Shown here one piece after another: positions 4,032 through 5,776 of a stretch of DNA of 5,776 nucleotides (positions are counted from its first letter, which is position 1; every line of letters starts with the position of its first letter). A model generated the notes under the pieces. The model did not search any database, had not been told where the DNA came from, and worked only from the letters and a program-made list of their open reading frames with translations. The translations under genes were made by a program, and so were the position numbers. The stretch comes from Deltaproteobacteria bacterium (GTDB lineage: Bacteria > Myxococcota_A > Polyangia > HGW-17 > SLPX01), in the NCBI GenBank assembly GCA_011390535.1, contig JAABSF010000158.1, positions 1-5,776 on the forward strand, read 5' to 3'.

Positions 4032-5776
4032 TCATCTAACAGGACCCTCTCGCTGAAAACCCGTCACTTCAAGTCGCCCGTCTCCATCTGCGTCGATCCA
4101 AATGGGGTTTGTAAAAGCCATTATCACCCCTTCCGGTCTGTGGAGATATCTGTTTTTTGTTTTGCTTCTAACAACGAAAACATACCACGTGTCGGCCTCC
4201 GGAGAAAGATCTAAGCTTCGTTTCCAATCAAAAAACTCTCGGGCGTTTTTTGTCCCGGAGACTGAAGAAATGTCGATCTTTTGCTCTTTTCTTCCATTAG
4301 CTATGATCTCCAAGGTGTCCAGCGGGAGCCATTTGGGAGATTGTATCCGGATTTGGACTCTTTGTGGACCCTTCAGCGTTGAGCCTATGAGGGTTGTGAT
4401 AACGTTTGTACCTCTTTGTTTCTTCAAACTCTCCGATGTTTTGCTATTGTCTGCGACCGTGTTTTTATGGCTGGTTGCTTCTTTGGTTGCTTTTTCGGCT
4501 GATACTATTAAATGTTCCGTCTCGCTTGTCTTTTTACCGGAAAATGCGGTAACGTTGATAAAAGGTCCTGTGCTCACAACTACACGTCTATTCCTTATTG
4601 CTTCACGAAAATCTTCTTCGGTGAGTTTCTTAGGATCTTCATGACCGACAAAGAGATAGTTTTTTGGATAACCTACTTCATGGAATCCAGCGAGATGTGA
4701 GTCTGAACCTCCAGTAGCAGTGGGGCGCAACCCTTTGTTTAAGAGCATATACCAGTCTCGCAGATTCTGATTCACCCGTTTCTCGGAATAGATCCTTACT
4801 CCGTTGAAAACCTCGATGGCATCAAAATCATTAATAAAGCCGGGGCCATAGGCTTTTCCGCGTGACGGATCAAGGTTGATCTGATTAAATGTGCCGATGT
4901 ACGATAACCGCGGGTGGTTTATCTGAATGATTGGTTTATCTTTACGTTTTCTCCAGGCCCTAATCATTTCTTTCGGCGAGGCGTTCCGGAATAGAGGGAC
5001 CGGTGAATCGGCTTGCAAAGGGTATAAATTGAAGTGCCCGAAATATGATCTGCGGGTGGTGACCTCACAACCGGGGAATGTCTTGATAAAATCCATAAAT
5101 GGTTTGTTATCCCCTTCCTTTCCGTAGTCGGCGACGGCGTTGTGATCTGTTGCCACCGCCACCTGTATACCCTCGGATACAAGTTGAATGAGCCTATTTT
5201 TTGTCGTCAAAGTGCTATCGTAGCTTGCGTCACTGTGAAGATGAAGGTCAGCCGTTAAAGCTCCATGTGAAAATACCTGCCTTTCGAGAGTGGCCACGAA
5301 CGCGCTTGCTTGGTCCTTTTTAATCTTGATTGTGTTTGTTGAGATAGAAAACTCGGACCCATGGAGGGCTGTGATTTCATAAGTGCCGGGGGCGAGGTGT
5401 TTTTGCCCTGACCCGGTTACCGAATAGATCATGTTTCCCACGCCGTCGGGGGAGCCTCCCTCTCCGAAGTCAGGATCCGGTGTTCCTTCTATGCCCTTTA
5501 TGAAAAGTTTTGAAGGGAGCGGGTTTCCTTGGGATTCGGTTATTCTGTAGGATATGAGCCCCGACTCAGGGAGAGGAAGTGATATAGAATGAGAATGGCG
5601 CTTTGGATTCTTATCGGCTTGATCTTTTTCGGCTTGGTCTCCCTTACTATTCCCGGTCTCTAATATTGTCGTCCAGGGCCCAACACCGACGCCGGACATC
5701 CACAAAGCAGCTTTAAAAGGGCCTCTGCCCGGCAAAACTATGTCTGTGGATTCTTTAGTGTTATGTAATGAAGCAT
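4032..5776 (-). CDS. CehA/McbA-type PHP-domain metallohydrolase (partial, N-terminus beyond right edge)
   Basis: Predicted metal-dependent phosphoesterase-type hydrolase. The frame is open from the TGA at 4032-4034 to the right edge: 580 complete codons. A TTG at 5735 could be taken as the start, but it lacks a ribosome site and 13 further in-frame codons precede it, so the N-terminus is most likely missing. Numbering from the first full codon, residues 70-163 form a beta-sandwich like the carboxypeptidase regulatory domain (GTPDPDFGEGG, LAPGTYEI). The PHP domain (173-408) carries the metal-site pattern: H178-L-H180 (DLHLHSD), D210-H211 (ATDHN), E237, H247 (FGHFNLYPL), H287 (INHPR) and D358-S-H360 (TGGSDSH). 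After STGPFINV comes a polar insert (about 412-461), then a C-terminal beta domain ending TNPIWIDADGDG. The family includes CehA and McbA, linked to carbaryl degradation, but most members have unknown substrates. Export cannot be judged without the N-terminus. Confidence 0.88.
   Translation of the reverse strand, partial: ASLHNTKESTDIVLPGRGPFKAALWMSGVGVGPWTTILETGNSKGDQAEKDQADKNPKRHSHSISLPLPESGLISYRITESQGNPLPSKLFIKGIEGTPDPDFGEGGSPDGVGNMIYSVTGSGQKHLAPGTYEITALHGSEFSISTNTIKIKKDQASAFVATLERQVFSHGALTADLHLHSDASYDSTLTTKNRLIQLVSEGIQVAVATDHNAVADYGKEGDNKPFMDFIKTFPGCEVTTRRSYFGHFNLYPLQADSPVPLFRNASPKEMIRAWRKRKDKPIIQINHPRLSYIGTFNQINLDPSRGKAYGPGFINDFDAIEVFNGVRIYSEKRVNQNLRDWYMLLNKGLRPTATGGSDSHLAGFHEVGYPKNYLFVGHEDPKKLTEEDFREAIRNRRVVVSTGPFINVTAFSGKKTSETEHLIVSAEKATKEATSHKNTVADNSKTSESLKKQRGTNVITTLIGSTLKGPQRVQIRIQSPKWLPLDTLEIIANGRKEQKIDISSVSGTKNAREFFDWKRSLDLSPEADTWYVFVVRSKTKNRYLHRPEGVIMAFTNPIWIDADGDGRLEVTGFQREGPVR

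Noticed and set aside
4102..4644. A plus-strand 180-codon frame whose first residues look like a signal peptide
   Set aside because: It lies fully opposite the conserved PHP protein frame, has no ribosome site, and matches no family. The signal-like start is the complement of codons for the conserved TNPIW region.
1..5776. The idea that the EAL phosphodiesterase, phospholipase-like protein and PHP hydrolase form one new signalling or defence system
   Set aside because: The genes do not share an operon, their orientations are mixed, and all are common stand-alone families. Only conserved neighbourhood in several genomes would justify the claim.

Overview
The window holds four protein-coding genes. 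Two of them run off the window edges. I see no RNA gene, CRISPR array, insertion sequence or phage feature. Base composition is about half G+C by eye and looks even throughout. The gene types (a family-4 uracil-DNA glycosylase with a long N-terminal extension, an exported zinc-dependent phospholipase C-like protein, a GGDEF/EAL signalling protein and a CehA/McbA-type PHP metallohydrolase) would fit a Gram-negative bacterium of the Desulfobacterota/deltaproteobacterial type. That placement is inference from protein character, not from a search.

Layout: positions 1-904 on the minus strand encode a family-4 uracil-DNA glycosylase whose C-terminus lies beyond the left edge. A divergent intergenic region of about 190 bases follows, with weak overlapping -10-like elements near 951-958. 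Next, on the plus strand, is a secreted zinc-dependent phospholipase C-family protein ending at 2214. It converges, 16 bases apart, on a minus-strand gene (2231-3742) for a cytoplasmic protein with a degenerate GGDEF domain and an intact EAL domain, a predicted c-di-GMP phosphodiesterase. The 289-base gap at 3743-4031 contains a TTGACA-type minus-strand promoter candidate, two adjacent 6-3-6 inverted repeats just downstream of it, and a plus-strand extended -10 box. From 4032 to the right edge, on the minus strand, lies the PHP metallohydrolase. Its reading frame stays open to the edge, so its true N-terminus is outside the window.

The genes do not form an obvious operon. Adjacent pairs are divergent, convergent, or (EAL and PHP) co-directional but separated by a gap with its own promoter candidate. 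Roles are base-excision DNA repair, envelope or extracellular hydrolysis, c-di-GMP turnover, and a probable metal-dependent phosphoesterase. I found no convincing evidence of a new multi-gene system. The points most worth a second look are the paired inverted repeats at the EAL promoter, the degenerate GGDEF domain, the hydrophilic low-complexity inserts found in three of the four proteins, and a perfect 10-bp inverted repeat inside the glycosylase linker.
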